Shown one piece after another: positions 35,181-47,518 of a stretch of 64,000 bases of DNA. Both the position numbers and the translations under genes were made by a program. Location: assembly GCA_027919835.1 (NCBI GenBank), contig JANVFP010000028.1, positions 558,001 through 622,000 on the forward strand, read 5' to 3'. This DNA is from Lentinula raphanica. Lineage: Eukaryota > Basidiomycota > Agaricomycetes > Agaricales > Omphalotaceae. The notes under the pieces were generated by a model. The model saw only the letters and a list, made by a program, of their open reading frames with translations, made no database searches and had not been told where the DNA came from. Numbering within the stretch: position 1 is the stretch's first letter; each line of letters opens with the position of its first letter.

Positions 35181-35462
35181 GATTCCCGCTGGTGGAAGCT
35201 GAGCTATTGGCTTGACACTTTCTGCCGATGAAGCCACTGAGGAAAGGCCAAAAAAACGTGCTCGAATTGAGCACAAAGAAGCCTTGAGGAAGCGCAAACG
35301 TGACATGGATTAGAAATTTGTTATGGTCCCTTTGAATGTAAATAAAATGTAGATCTCTGTTCAATAGCAATATGTTCATCATAATCTGCCTCTTTGACTT
35401 CACTACAAAACTCTTTCTGATTGTGAGCTACACATCAAAAATGTTCAGAGACTACCCCCCTA

Positions 35463-35617
35463 AAATTCAGAACAGGTACGCACTCTGGGATTTTAGCAGG
35501 GGTAGCTACCTGCCCAAGGATTTGAGAAGGGTAGCTACCCACTCTAAGATTTTAGCAGGGGTAGCTACCTATCACAAATTTCAGAACAGGTAGCTACCCA
35601 CTCTAAGATTTGAAGCG
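35463..35617. repeat. Minisatellite with a palindromic GGTAGCTACC core
   Basis: GGTAGCTACC occurs four times about 26-33 bp apart, with a fifth diverged copy (GGTACGCACT), interleaved with repeated ACTCTAAGATTT and TTAGCAGGGG. It reaches into the 3' end of the minus-strand gene next door. Confidence 0.8.
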
Positions 35618-36766
35618 ATTTCAGGTACTGATTGTCCAAAGTCAGTAAGCAATGATACAGGGAGACTGAGAAGACGAACCTGCTCTGGTATTACTGCTAC
35701 AAGATCAATCGGTGTGAATTGCTTTGATTTAGGCCGACGAAAATGGGCACTGACGACATCTTCTATACAGGCAGCCCAATCCTCTTTGGATGCGAGCGCA
35801 ATACTGCTTGAACCTTTTGGAGCACTACTGATTTTGTATGAAATTTGAGGTTTGAGGCGAACATCATGGCACCCAAGGACTAGATGAACCAAGCTCTGAA
35901 AAGCGTCGAATGATGTTGCGGTATCGATTCGACGCCGGCTAGAGGGATTCTCAGGCATGAGAGGTGGTATGATAACATTGAATGCTGGTTTCGATGTCAG
36001 ATGAGTTTAGAATATCAGTGTTCAATGGACATACCAATGACAGTTGGTCGATCATTTGCTTCTTTTCCTTTACTCCCTCGCTTCTGTTGCTTCTGTGGTT
36101 CAGGCTCTACATCACTGTCAGGCATTGGTGGGTCATGCTCGACTATCTTCAAGTCTTCCGATGAGTCCGTGCCATCTCCACTTTCGATATGACTGGCTTT
36201 TGTCACTCCTTTCTTCTTTGACTCTGCTAGGTCCAGGAACTTCTTGGCCTTTGCTTGCAGCTGCCGAGCTTTCACTTCTGCCTGAGCAGCTTTACGGAGT
36301 AGAGCTTTGTATCAATCAGATTCAAGAACTGTGGATTCAGACATAGACAGTAACATACTGGGGTCAAGGGGAGGTGGAGGAGTTATTTGAACATCCCATG
36401 TTGTCGTACTGTGTGTTTTCTTCTTTGGTGGAGTTGTTATCTTCACTAATGTCATATTGCAAATTATCACTGTTGAGCTGACTGTTTGAGTCAATCGCAC
36501 TTACCTGGAGAACTGGACTTCAATTCATCAACCTCGTCATCACTCTGAGTCTCACTACTAGAGACCTTCGCAGGTTCAGCAGGTGGGTTGGGCACATGTT
36601 CAGCTTCTTTGGTGACTCTGGAACGAGCTGGCAGTCGGAAGCGTAAAGATGTGACAACAGGAGGTTTTGTTGGCTGTGTTTCAGGCTTTTCGGTAGGATC
36701 GCTTTGTTTGCGGCTGAACTTGGGAGGTTTTTTTGTGCTCGGGTGACTGTTTGTTGTGTTTTCCAA
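35581..36766 (-). CDS. Hypothetical protein with disordered N-terminal part and folded C-terminal domain
   Basis: The minus-strand frame from about 36766 encodes a Lys/Pro/Ser-rich region (KKPPKFSRKQSDPTEKPETQPTKPP), splices at about 36507-36450 and 36359, continues through a Lys-rich helix (AKKFLDLAESKKKGVTKAS), an acidic MPDSDVEPEPQKQQKRGSKGKE linker, and ends in a compact domain with FQSLVHLVLGCHDVRLKPQISYKIS and SKEDWAACIEDVV. The C-terminal domain looks like those attached to many uncharacterised mushroom proteins; I cannot name it. The start is unsure, since a frame from 36861 with MKGTIESSSYLSW does not join in phase. The last 12 codons lie in the GGTAGCTACC minisatellite, so the natural stop may have been replaced. 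Confidence 0.45.
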
Positions 36767-36861
36767 TGATACATCAGGTACTTTCGTGCTGTGGAGACGA
36801 TTGCTTTTCCTTCATTTGGGGCCCATGATAGATAGGAAGAAGATTCAATGGTACCTTTCAT

Positions 36862-37085
36862 TTCCCATCGGTTTCCTCAATAAGTCTCGAACAAAACAAG
36901 TGATTCCCTCAGACGAAACTTGTAGAATATAGTATTTTCATGGCGCTTTTAGACGCGCTCAACGGCTAAGGATTTGGTACAGAATTGAGCGAGATATTTG
37001 CGTTGGAAGATTGGCTCGGTCATTTCTCAAAATTCTCAAAAAACCGGCAAAATTCCGGCCGCGCCTTATGTTCTGCAAAGAGCTG
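36862..37085. other. Short intergenic spacer
   Basis: Nothing coding or repetitive is visible between the hypothetical gene and the outer border of the inverted duplication. Confidence 0.5.
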
Positions 37086-40000
37086 TAATCAGTACAAGTA
37101 CTACCTAGGTACAATCCTTCAGCTATTTAAACATCCTTGTGAATATCAGAATTTATGAGCAGGTGCTGGCATAACAATATGCAATAACTGAAAAGTAGAT
37201 AATAGTGACTGATGACAATGATGAAAGTAGTGTCAATGATGAAGGAGCAAAAGAGAAAAAAAGTTGTGTTTCCACATTCTCAGGCAGCAACTTGACAGTG
37301 AGGGTTCCACAGAATCAACTAACCATGGAAACAGATCAGAGTCAAAGAGTGTTAGAACATTGAAGAGATAAAGTTTAAACACACAATTAACAGACTAAAT
37401 TCAACTTCTGTACCAACCTGTAGACTGTTGAAACTTGAAAAGTGCAAATTGCCACTCAGGAAATGTTTCTGGCAAATTGTTGCTTGCCACTCTTGTGAGA
37501 TTGAGCTAAAAATAGTAAAGGTATTGCACCTTCTTATAGAGTCAATAAAAATATATGGATTCATTACACAATTCTCTTAGCTACTAATACTTACAACATG
37601 CAGACTCTGCCAGATCATGCTCTACTTAGAATTGAATATACAAAACACAGTCAAACTCAAGGTGGTTCAAGTTGAATTGACTTAGTAAGCAACAGCAACT
37701 TGAGTTGCAACTCAACTAAATTCATGGCAACATCATTTGTGGCCCTCAGCTGCTGCTGCATGAGGTGCAGTGCCATAATCCCCATCCTGGGCATTAATTT
37801 CTGCACCAGGCTGCTGAAGGAGAATATTCACAATATTCTGGTGGCCATTATCTGCTGCTGCTTGAAGTGCAGTTCCATATTTCTCATCCTGAGCATTGAT
37901 CTCTGCACCCTGCTGAAGGAGAAATTCCAAATATTTTTGTAGCCTCTAGCTGCTGCTGCTTGAAGTGCAGTGCCATATTCCCCACCATGTGCATTGACCT
38001 CTGCACCCTGTCGAAGCAGAAATTCCACAATATCTTGGTAACCCCAATATACTGCTGCTTGAAGTGCAGTGCCATATTTCCCACCCTGAGCATTGCTATC
38101 GGCACCCTGTTGAAGCAAAAATTCTACAATATCTTTGTAGCCTCCTGCTGCTGCTGCTTGAAGTGCAGTACCATAATACCCACCCTGAGCATTGATCTCT
38201 GCACCCTGTTGAAGCAGAAATTCCACAATATCCTTGTGACCCCTTGCTGCTGCTGCTTGAAGTGCAGTATCATAAAGCCCACCCTGAGCATTTATCTCTG
38301 CACCCTGTTGGAGCAAAAAATCTACTATATCTTTGTGGCCTCCTGCTGCTGCTGCTGGAACTGCAGTGCCATAAATCCCACCCTGGACATTGATCTCTGC
38401 ACCTTGTTGAAGCAAAAAATCTACTATATCTTTGTGGCCTCTATATGCTGCTATTTGTAATGCTGTTCCAAAATATTTTGACATTGTATTGATTGCTAAT
38501 AGATCATGCTCAATATAGTTATGTATCATAATAGTCAAAGTCAACTTGCATACCTGTACCTGTCATATTGGTCAACAATTTTTGTGCACTTGTTTCCAGG
38601 TCAAACCATGCAGTAACATGAAGCTTGTCATTTTCTGCAAATATATTGTCCATTTCAAATTTCTCCCCAACCCTAGCTCGAAAGTTCTTTGTCCAATTTA
38701 TAAATGCTTTGGAGTCCTGTTCCAGGAATATCTGAGTTATTTCTATTGATTTATTATATGAAAGTGAATTCTTATCAATATGGTGACTATGCTCTCCCCA
38801 GTACTGAGTTGCATACTGTTCAAATGTCTCAATATCTATCCTCCACCGGTTACTTGAATTTCTCCATATATTTTTTTCTTCATTTTGGTTTAGAAGATAA
38901 ATAAGACACATCTGAGCAATAATATCATGTGCCAGTTCTGTATTTATATTGATCAACTTTTTTTCTTGAGAACTTCTGTTGCTTTCCAACAGGAACTCCT
39001 TCACAGATGCATGTGAAAATTGGACAATGTTTCTATTGTCAACAGTAACCAAAGTAGTATCAATGATTTCATCCAATCCAACCAGTATTTCAGCCTCAGA
39101 CTCAACTTCTCTTAAGTCAAGATCAATTGAAAGAATAATTGCAACCTGACTCATATAGAGAGGCTCAAATGAATATAGAAGCCATAGGAGAAGATGATGT
39201 GCCTCTTCAGAATAAACACTATTCATCATTTTTTCAATAGCATTGAAATACATTCCTTTCAGACTTGAAGGTAACTCAGCTAGTACCTTGTGTACTCTCT
39301 TTGCATTTGGACTTCCTTTTAGAATTGAAAGCAGACAATCAATATAGCGAAATCTGTCACATCCTTAGACTTGAGCAGTAAAATATATGAATAATATCAC
39401 TTACCCTTCATTTGTTTTTTGCATCAATGTGGATGTTACTTCAGTATTCAAAGCTATACTCTTGAATGAAACTTGCTGATTCAAGAAAGTAGCAATATCT
39501 TTATCAACCATTTTATTTCCCCACAAAGATATTGCAAAATATTTTGAGGACTCAGGTTGATAGTTTTGGCTTGTAATCAAGATTCCAATATGCAAATCAG
39601 CCATCTGCATACAAAGATCCCAGACTTTGCCCATTTCATTGCATTCATCTAGAGCATCAACAATTATGTACACTTGATAGTCTTTTTGGACTAGGTCTCT
39701 TGTGATTTGTATGATAGTGTCTGCAAGTTTTTCATCAGTAGGCTTGGAATGCAAAAGACCATTTCTTGATGATTTGTGCAGATTCTTCAATTCAGGATGG
39801 ATCTTTTGATCTTGAACACCTATTTGTAAAAGACAAGATGACAAAAATCCTTGAAAGCTTGTCTTGGATTCAGTATTATCACGTATATCAAAGTAGTGAT
39901 AAATGGAAAGTGTTGAAACAGGACCTGTTTTAAAACTTTCAATAATACTGGAACTAAGGTAATCAGCCAATAAATGTTAGCTTCAGTATATTCAATAATT

Positions 40001-40944
40001 TCAAAACTTAGAGTCTCACATCAAGAATGTTTTACCTGATCCAGCTGCAAGGAAAATTAAATACTTCCTTTTATAATAAAGTTTTTACAAAGTAATCACC
40101 TTGGCCCTGAATCCACAAGATACTTCCTTGCTTTCTCCATTCAAGGTAAGTAGGATCTTCAAAGATCCATTTCCCTGTTCCATCTACCCTTTTGTTCAAA
40201 GCTGCTGCATAATTGATGGAACAATCTGGAGCACCAAGCCATTCTTGAAGTTTTCTCTCTTCATCACTTGAGAGATCTGCATGTAACATTTTACTTCAAT
40301 ATAATGATTTTGTGATCTCTGACTCACAGTTGATATCTTTCCCTGCCACTTCAAAGTTTCCTCCACTGATTGTTACATTTTGTGCATTGTTGAAAATGCC
40401 AAAATTTCTGTAAGAATATCAACATGTACATGAATAAAGTAGTTGAACTCATAAATCTCACTCTTCTGTAGACTGATTGCTATAGCTGTGAAGAATAATG
40501 TGACTAGGTATACAAAGACAATGAACATGTGTATATAATCATTTACCTTTGATTACTCATTTGATGCTAACTCTTGATAGGAGAAAACTAAGAGGTATGA
40601 ATGTCACTGTAAATGTGGCTTATATATATATATGCCTCATATTTTTCCGGAGAATCTCCTATCAAGCACTGACCATTGTATAATACAATGCATTTCCCAT
40701 GAGGCTCTATTTCATCTGTCAATCTGCTGATGAGAACAGCATTGCAAGAACTAGCAAGTGATTAGCCAATTGGGAGAAATATACTGAAACTGTCAACTAT
40801 CAAATTGCCATGCAAAACCTGTGAAAATGCCATACCTCCGGCAAATTATGCATGCACAACCATTGAGCAATTTTGAGTGCCTTTAATGTAGTCAAAGCAG
40901 CACCTACAGTCATCAACCAGCCAATAGGACAAATTTGAAATAAT
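37086..40944 (-). repeat. Left arm of the 3.86-kb inverted duplication
   Basis: The reverse complement of 37086-40944 matches 49663-53522. The lengths are 3,859 and 3,860 bp; mirrored coordinates sum to 90607 or 90608 throughout, so only one net indel separates the arms. A few substitutions occur (for example near 37119). Each arm carries the whole NACHT-ankyrin gene and its flanks, including a (TA)n run. Confidence 0.92.
37733..40560 (-). pseudogene. NACHT-ankyrin gene, left copy with a 1-bp deletion
   Basis: It mirrors the intact gene at 50047-52875 exon by exon, from ATG 40558-40560 to TGA 37733-37735. It is one base shorter: A3 at 37929-37931 (TTT on the coding strand) faces T4 in the intact copy. 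The shift falls in the sixth ankyrin repeat (YKNI), so the product loses the last two repeats and gains an unrelated tail that ends only at the frame's next stop. NACHT domain and first five repeats are unaffected, so a shortened protein could still be made. A homopolymer error in the assembly is the main alternative. Confidence 0.85.
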
Positions 40945-41467
40945 GTCCAACCTATGAAGAACCATGTCATGTCATGATGTCAGTTTGAAAAGGTTAAAAA
41001 TATTTCAGCCTGTTGTAGAATATTATTTTTTGTTGCTATCTGATATGTTTTCATTCTCATGATTCATTTTCTATAGATCTATGATTGTAACTCCTCAGGA
41101 AGAATATATCTATGCCCAGGTTGCCTGGAGACACCCCCAAAACTCTAGGCAATTTAAAGACTTTGAAATTATTCCAAGTCAACCTTATGTCTTCAGGCTT
41201 ACCTGAGTTGCTTTGAAAATCTTTGGAAATCTTTGAGTATCTCTGGGAAGCCTACACCGTGGGCATTTTGAAGGGCACCATCACGGAAAGTGCCTTAATG
41301 GCACCTGTCCGGTACCATACTGGGCATGCGGGCTGTGATTTTGATCGGGCACTCTGCTCTGAATAACAGTGAACCTGTTGTTAAGAAATCCATATATTCA
41401 GTTGGGTAGATAGTGAGAATTCATCTTTCAAAAAGGCTGGCCGATTTTTTGATACAAAATACTACCC
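40945..41467. other. Inner border of left arm, partial repeats
   Basis: It contains a fragment at about 41098-41260 related in inverted orientation to the TCAGGAAAAAT MITE family, and at 41265-41325 a segment (GGGCATTTTGAAGGGCACC, GGTACCATACTGGGCA) with a diverged inverted counterpart at 49335-49395. No gene is seen. Confidence 0.5.
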
Positions 41468-44400
41468 ACTTTGATTGCTCCCTTCATCAACTATCCTTCC
41501 AACACTAATGCCACTAGCAAAGGTTATCTGTACTTGTAGTAAGTGCTCTACCATGACTTGTGAAAACAAGCATGGCATATGTGTTTCGGGCCACAAAGTC
41601 AGTGCTCAACTCGAAGTGAGCACTTCAAAAAGGATCAAGAGTCACAATCAACTAGAATCCATGAAAACTCTTCATCTACTCCTGGGATTCCTGCAGAACC
41701 ACTGTTAGACTCAAAATCTAAAGAAAGTACCTTCACTGCTTCACTGTTCAAGAACCTATTCCTGATCTCAGCACTGGTATGAAAGTTATTTCTGTTGTAT
41801 GGTTTCCTATATCTGTCCTAACTTTTGAATAAGTTATAGAGCCTGTATTCAAAATGTCACACCGGAAGTGGAATAAATTCCTTCGAGCAGAATTCTTTCC
41901 TGATAGCAAAAATTTCATACAAACATTCAGAAAATCAGGAAATAGAACTAAAATATCAAATTTCCACATTTACGAAAACTTATTTAAAAATAGCCAAATT
42001 AGTAGAACTATTGCATCTAATGATAAGTGTTTTGAAAGCTTACAAATATTATCAGGAAAAAATAATACAGAAAGCAAAACTTTTGGTGCATATTTCTTTC
42101 CTACTGAATCATTGTGATTCATACAAATAGAAATTTTTGTGGAAATTCTTAACTTCTTTGGTGTTGAAATATAATCTGAATGGCAACTTTTCTATTGTAC
42201 TATTGGGAAAGACAAAAACGTTGCCAAAAGCTGGAGTTTTGGATCTGCTGAAAACCCTGATTTGAATACAAATTGCCATTTTCAGTAGTTCTGAAATCCA
42301 GAATTTCTGCAAAAAATTTCATATGTTGCCATATGGAGCCCGAAAAATATCTCAATTCCGCATGTATCTCAATCTTATTGTTTATACAGGTTTACAATGA
42401 AATTTCCCCTCATACAAAAGTTCTTCATTCACGCATATTGAAATGACTTTGGAGAAATCTAATTTTGATAGCAATTTCTTCCTTTTATATTCATATAATT
42501 TCAATGCTCATTTTCAATAACACAAAATATACATTTAAATTTTAAATTTTGGCTCTTATTTTACTTATGTAGAAATATCAAGTTTCCTTCCTAATTTCAG
42601 AGTGAGTGTAATATTTACTGAATTTTCTGCAATCTGTACAAATTTCTGCTCGGTAGAATTTTTTCCAATTTTGGTGTGTGTGCTGGCTTCTAGCTGGATG
42701 GCTTAGCCTCTCTGCTGGGGTTAGCAGGACAACTGTGAACACAACACTGAGATCTCTTCATCTCATTATCTCCACTATGTTCAACCTCATCTATAATGCT
42801 CTCCAGATGATGGGCTACAAGCTTACCACTAAAGCTTATAAAATTGACATTCCAAAGGATATACGCACTGTGTATGCCCGTACTCAGCTGGAGCCTGAGC
42901 TAGTCCGCATTTTTTGCTGCCCTGCCTGTTTCACTCAATATCCAGCTAATTCAACTATCAAAAAATGTACTTGGAAAAAATCACCAAAGTCTAAGCCTTG
43001 CAATGCTGAAATGTGGACTACTCAGCAGACTAGATCAGGTCTCAAGAGCATACCTAAATGTCTTTATACTACTCAGGATCTTGCATCATGGCTCAAATAT
43101 TTTCTGTGCAGGCCAAGGATTGAAGAATGGCTGTCACATGCATTTACAAAAGCTCATAACCCACACTCAGTCGACCAAGAAAAAATGGCTGATATTCAAG
43201 ATAGCCCATCCTGGCAAAGTCTTAGAGGTTTCATGTTATCCAAGTATCATTTGATATTTGCAGTGTACATTGATTGGTCCAATCCTTTTAGCAACAAGAT
43301 TGCAGGTATTTAATCATTGCTTCTATTTTATTAAATGTAATCTCACTAGTCATTCAGACAAGATTGTATCTTGTGGTGCTATTGTATTATATTGCTTAAA
43401 TCTTCCACCTGAGATAGATACGCTTTCTTCCTGAAAATGTATCTGTTATTGGAATGATGCCTGCACCTCATAGCCCTTCTGTATGGACCATATCACATAT
43501 TCTGATTTCATTTCAGAGGGCCATTGCAGAATTTGATCTTCCTGGAAAATTAATCCCTACATATTCAAATCCAGGTGGAACTATTGTGGCCCTCAGAGTT
43601 ATTCCTATAATTGCTGATTTGCAAGCTATTAGAAAAGTGACTGGTTTTCTTTCCCATGCTGCAGGTTTATTCTGTTCATTCTGTTACTGTCACAGGAAAG
43701 ATATTGAGAACCTTGACTTTGATTCCTGGCAAAGATGAGATGGGGCTACTGTTCGTGCTCAAGCCCTGCAATGGAAGAATACTGTCACTGTCACTGCAAA
43801 AGAAATACTCTCCACCCAAACTGGTGTAAGATGGACTCCAATGCATGATTTTCCATACTGGGATCCTGCAAAATATGTTGTTTTAGGCTTTATGCATAAC
43901 TTTCTGGAAGGAGTTCTTGCATACCAGTTAAGAAACTTATGGGGAATAGAAAGAACAACAGATATGCTCAAAAAAATTGAAAAAATCATCAAAGATGATG
44001 AGAGCATCAGTAGTGTTGATACAGAAGAACTGAACCATGAATTTCAGGAGCTGGAGAGTGAGGCTGAAGAAGCTAGTCAGCATGGAAGTGCTACTGGACT
44101 GACTAATGATTTCAATGATATGAATGTAGATTCAGATGAGGCTATACAGAATAAGAACAGTGGCTCATCTACTCCTACTCATCAGCCAATTATTGGATTG
44201 AATGAAGATGATGAAGCAGATGAAGATTATGTGCCAGAAAATATTGAAACAGCATTCAAATTCACTGCTGATCAATTAACTTGTTTTCGTAACTGGATAC
44301 ATGATGTTCTACTACCTGCTTCTAGTGATCAACCACCAATCAACTTAGGAGAAGCAAGCCATGGAAAACTCAAGGCACATGAGTTACTTGTATTATTCAC

Positions 44401-45527
44401 AGCAATTTTACCCCTTATTATTCCATACATCTGGTGGAAAGATGAGAATGATCCAACTGCACAAGATAAACTCCAAAGTTTCTGTGACCTTGTAGCAGCA
44501 ACCAATATAATCTCTGCATACTCAACTTCAAGTTCAGAGGCTGATAGATATATGGATCATTTTGTCAAATATCGTGCATCCATACAAGAATTATATCCTG
44601 GATTTAAATCTGTACCAAATCATCATTATGCAATGCATGGTGGAGAGCAATTAAAATTCTGGGGGCCTTTAGCTATGCTCAGTGAGTTTCCTGGTGAAGG
44701 ATTGAATGGTGACTTGGGAAAAATAAAAACTAATAAGCATTTTTGTGAGTATAATCCTTATCAATAGAAAATACTACCCTCTAACTGTAAATTAGGAGAC
44801 ATGGAACAGACAATGGTTCAAAAGTCTGCCTGCAAAGGCAGACTAAAGGGCATGCTTCATGATAAGCAATATCCGAACTCTGCAATTAAGAATCTTGCAG
44901 AAATCCTAGAACCTCAAGATGTATTTGCTTTTTTAAATGGACCAGAAGCCATGAATGGGCAGCAAACTGCTGAGTTTTTGGCTAGTGGTGAACTCTTGAG
45001 CCGGGATCATTATGCAATCCTGCTAAAATACCTCAATAACTCAGGCAGGGATTACAAATCTGCATATACAAATGTTTGTTATCCTCCAGGAACCCTGATT
45101 CTTCCTACAAGAACAAAGCATTATACTCAAATCTCAATCAATAACTCTAATTACAGCTGTATCAAGTCCCATGAAGGACAGTCATATCCAGTTTTATATC
45201 CCAGGAGGCTATGGTGGTGCTTCAGAGACAGGATATATTGAATCTATTTGGGAACTTCCTCTTGCAGGTATAAAGAATAAGTTCTTGTTAGTCAGGAGGC
45301 ATCAACCTCTTTCACCTGCTCAAAGAACCAAGAGCCCTTATGAACAATTCCCTTGCACACTTTTAAAAACCAAACTTGTGCAACAAGCTCCTTCTAATGA
45401 CATTTATATTTTGGAGACATGTCATATTATAACTCATCTCAGTGTTTACAAGCAACCCAAAGGAACATATGGTATTCAGTCTGATATACTTGCTGTTTGC
45501 TGGGCTTTGAATAGGGGACGTAGATAA
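41468..45527 (+). pseudogene. Decayed Plavaka-type transposase
   Basis: The order of motifs matches Plavaka/Tnp2-like transposases: CTCSKCS near 41540, IDIPKDIRTVYARTQLEPEL, Cys pair CCPACF with a later Cys, YTTQDLASWLKYFLCRPRIEEWL, VDWSNPF-type segment, CGAIVLYCLNLPPEI, PAPHSPSVWTISHI, LSHAAGLFCSFCYCHRKDI, GVRWTPMHDFPYWDPAKYVVLGFMHNFLEG, GDMEQTM, and a C terminus DSHIQFYIP...VCWALNRGRR. Damage: one base too many near 43417, TGA at 43736-43738 (AGA-TGA-GAT, where another Arg is expected), an extra T at the splice near 44744, and a shift near 45168. The first exon is separated from the rest by about 0.9 kb of AT-rich sequence. This copy should be inactive. Confidence 0.75.
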
Positions 45528-46300
45528 CTGTTACATTTTGTACTGTAACCTGATTGAGTGTAATTAGAAATAATATACATTTTTATAAGTCTTCTATAGG
45601 ATATGTGAGAATGAGATACAACTTAAAATGTGCTTGGAGCATATTTCAACAATTGCTCAAAAGAGGCTTGAACCAATCTGAGCTCAGACATATTCAATCA
45701 ATCTTGATTTCTATTAGTACTGTGTACATTATGCTTGTAAATGAAATCTAGTTTTTTTAGCCTTCACTTGCATTAGTCAAAGTCGGGACATACAGTTTCT
45801 GAGTGTGGCTCTGCCAAAAGTGAAAGTGGCTATGCCAAAAGTCACTTTGCTACTCTTCGCTCGCTTGATTGATGATAATGGAGGTATCAAAAATTTGAGA
45901 GGGGCATTGAACATTAAGCTTTGAGCTCTACACTGGTGAATAGTATAGAAAGTGATGTGTTGAGGTATAGCTCTGAAGAGGCACCAAAATGAAATACAAT
46001 TATTTTGAAAAGGCAAGGACTTTAAGTATAGCAAGGGACAGCAGTAGAGAAACAACAATGGATTGCACAGAATTTTTACAACAGACAGAGGATGATAGCA
46101 AAGTAATCAAAGGAGATCAGAGAATTGTATCTTGCAAGAGTTAGAATTAACACAATCAGAATGTTTTGACATTACATGCTGTGAATATTTTGACCATTGA
46201 GTTGGAGTTAAGTCAAATGAGTTATTTGCCATTGTTTTTGCCATCGTTAGAGGTAGTGAGAATAGGTAAGAACAGGACAAAGAGCAAACTTGTTAACTTC
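45528..46300. other. Gene-free stretch
   Basis: AT-rich sequence downstream of the Plavaka relic. Only short frames without recognisable features are present. Confidence 0.5.
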
Positions 46301-46397
46301 CTGAGCTTTTGACCATGTAGACCAAAATGAGAATGAGATGGTTATGTGCCACATAACCATCTCATTCTCATTTTGGTCTACATGGTCAAAAGCTCAG
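46301..46397. repeat. Perfect 97-bp palindrome (48-bp arms, 1-nt centre)
   Basis: CTGAGCTTTTGACCATG at 46301 is mirrored by CATGGTCAAAAGCTCAG ending at 46397. Every base of the 48-bp arms pairs, with a single C at 46349 as centre. In RNA it would form a very stable hairpin. Confidence 0.93.
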
Positions 46398-46454
46398 TGT
46401 GAACAAGAGTAATGATGCAATGTAACAGAACCCCATGAGAGCTGGTTAGGCACA

Positions 46455-46770
46455 CTAGCAAAGTGTTCAGGAAGCAATGAAGGATAAACACCAGTGGAGC
46501 CTTGCCTAGATGAAGGGCTGGGCATCCGCTGGCTGGCCGGTTTAGAAGAGGAAGGAACAAGTTGAGGTTGTTTTGCAGAAGGACAAGGAGTGTGTGGAGG
46601 AGTGATCACGCTAGTGAAGCATTCAGGAAGCGGTGAAGGATAAACACCAGCGGTGCCTTGCCTAGATGAAGGGCTGGCGGGTTTAGAAGAGGAAGGAACA
46701 AGTTGAGGTTGTTTTGCAGAAACAACAAGGTGCAGGAGCGTGTTGCAAGGAGGGATCATGCTAGCAAAGC
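46455..46770. repeat. Two-copy tandem repeat of about 150 bp
   Basis: CTAGCAAAGTGTTCAGGAAG...GAGGTTGTTTTGCAGAA recurs from 46611 as CTAGTGAAGCATTCAGGAAG... with small deletions, and the start of a third unit follows at about 46756. A minus-strand frame (46786-46394) reads through both copies with PSSSKPASPSSRQGTAGVYPS-like peptides, but I see no evidence that it is a real gene. Confidence 0.75.
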
Positions 46771-47396
46771 GTTCACGGCCCATCAAGGAAACAGTGGAAC
46801 TGGACCTTTTGGAAGGAGAATGAGTGAGCCAGGTGAGGGAAACCAGTTGGATGGAGGGAAAAGGGACCTTCTGTTTATCTAGTCAGCATGAGTAATCTGT
46901 TCAAATGGAATGGATTACGCACAAAGAAATATTCTGGATGGGAGGCCATTTCCTCGCAGTCTCCATCCCTTATGATTCCCTAGATCCCTAGCCCATCCTT
47001 AAATTCTTGTTGTTGATACTGTTGGCATACTAGAGGTCGGGAATAGAAGAGAGAGGCCAAAAAGGGGGAGAAGTTGAGGGCGGCAGTGATGGAGGTTAAA
47101 GGATGAGAGACAAAAAGGCATTTAGCTCCAAATAAATGCCCTTCAGCGATGATTCAGCCATCGCTTGTGACACTGAAAATGTGTTTGATGCTTCATAACA
47201 GACATAGGAGGATTCAGATTGAAGAAGCCAAGGCGTCAGAGCAAGCTGGTCAATAACATTAATGATGTACAAAACTCCAGCAGGTACAGAATAAAAAAGA
47301 AATGATCAAGAAGAAGCCAGAATGAAGATTGCCACGCTTCGGAGTCTATCCAATTTCCAAACCATTCTCCAATTCTTCCATCACTCTTCCATATTA

Positions 47397-47510
47397 CCTT
47401 CACCGTCACCGTCGCCATCACCAACACCATCACCATCACCGTCGCCATACCATCACCTTCGCCATCACCATCACCGTCACTGTCACCATTGTACCCATCA
47501 TCATCATCCT
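47397..47510. repeat. Simple repeat of ACCATC/ACCGTC type
   Basis: A run of trinucleotide/hexanucleotide units (CACCGTCACCGTCGCCATCACC...) with several imperfect copies. The His-rich plus-strand and Asp/Gly-rich minus-strand frames here are by-products of the repeat. Confidence 0.8.
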
Positions 47511-47518
47511 CGTCTTCA

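Larger units (their letters stand above)
32075..35313 (+). pseudogene. Low-complexity hypothetical gene with four in-frame TGA codons
   Basis: Segments 32075-32537, 32586-33294, about 33334-33859, 33916-34263 and 34316-35313 give one continuous reading frame apart from the defects listed. Order: PSP(A/V) repeats, a conserved-looking LLREGWYFLKNYFNDTASADEVNEFL domain, a Pro-rich linker, a Lys-rich coiled stretch, a domain with SIGWIVDPVSAQAVPWGS and WGSAFADLCFQEKVKLINYPVGMKLIGPDEGYAG, and a C-terminal RPRPRARAPVSGDE repeat region. TGA interrupts at 32198, 32861, 34918 and 35200, a base too many lies near 33522, and the splice near 33295-33333 would be only about 35 bp. Similar proteins, as I recall, are common and uncharacterised in boletoid and other mushroom genomes. 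No function is known to me. Confidence 0.55.
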
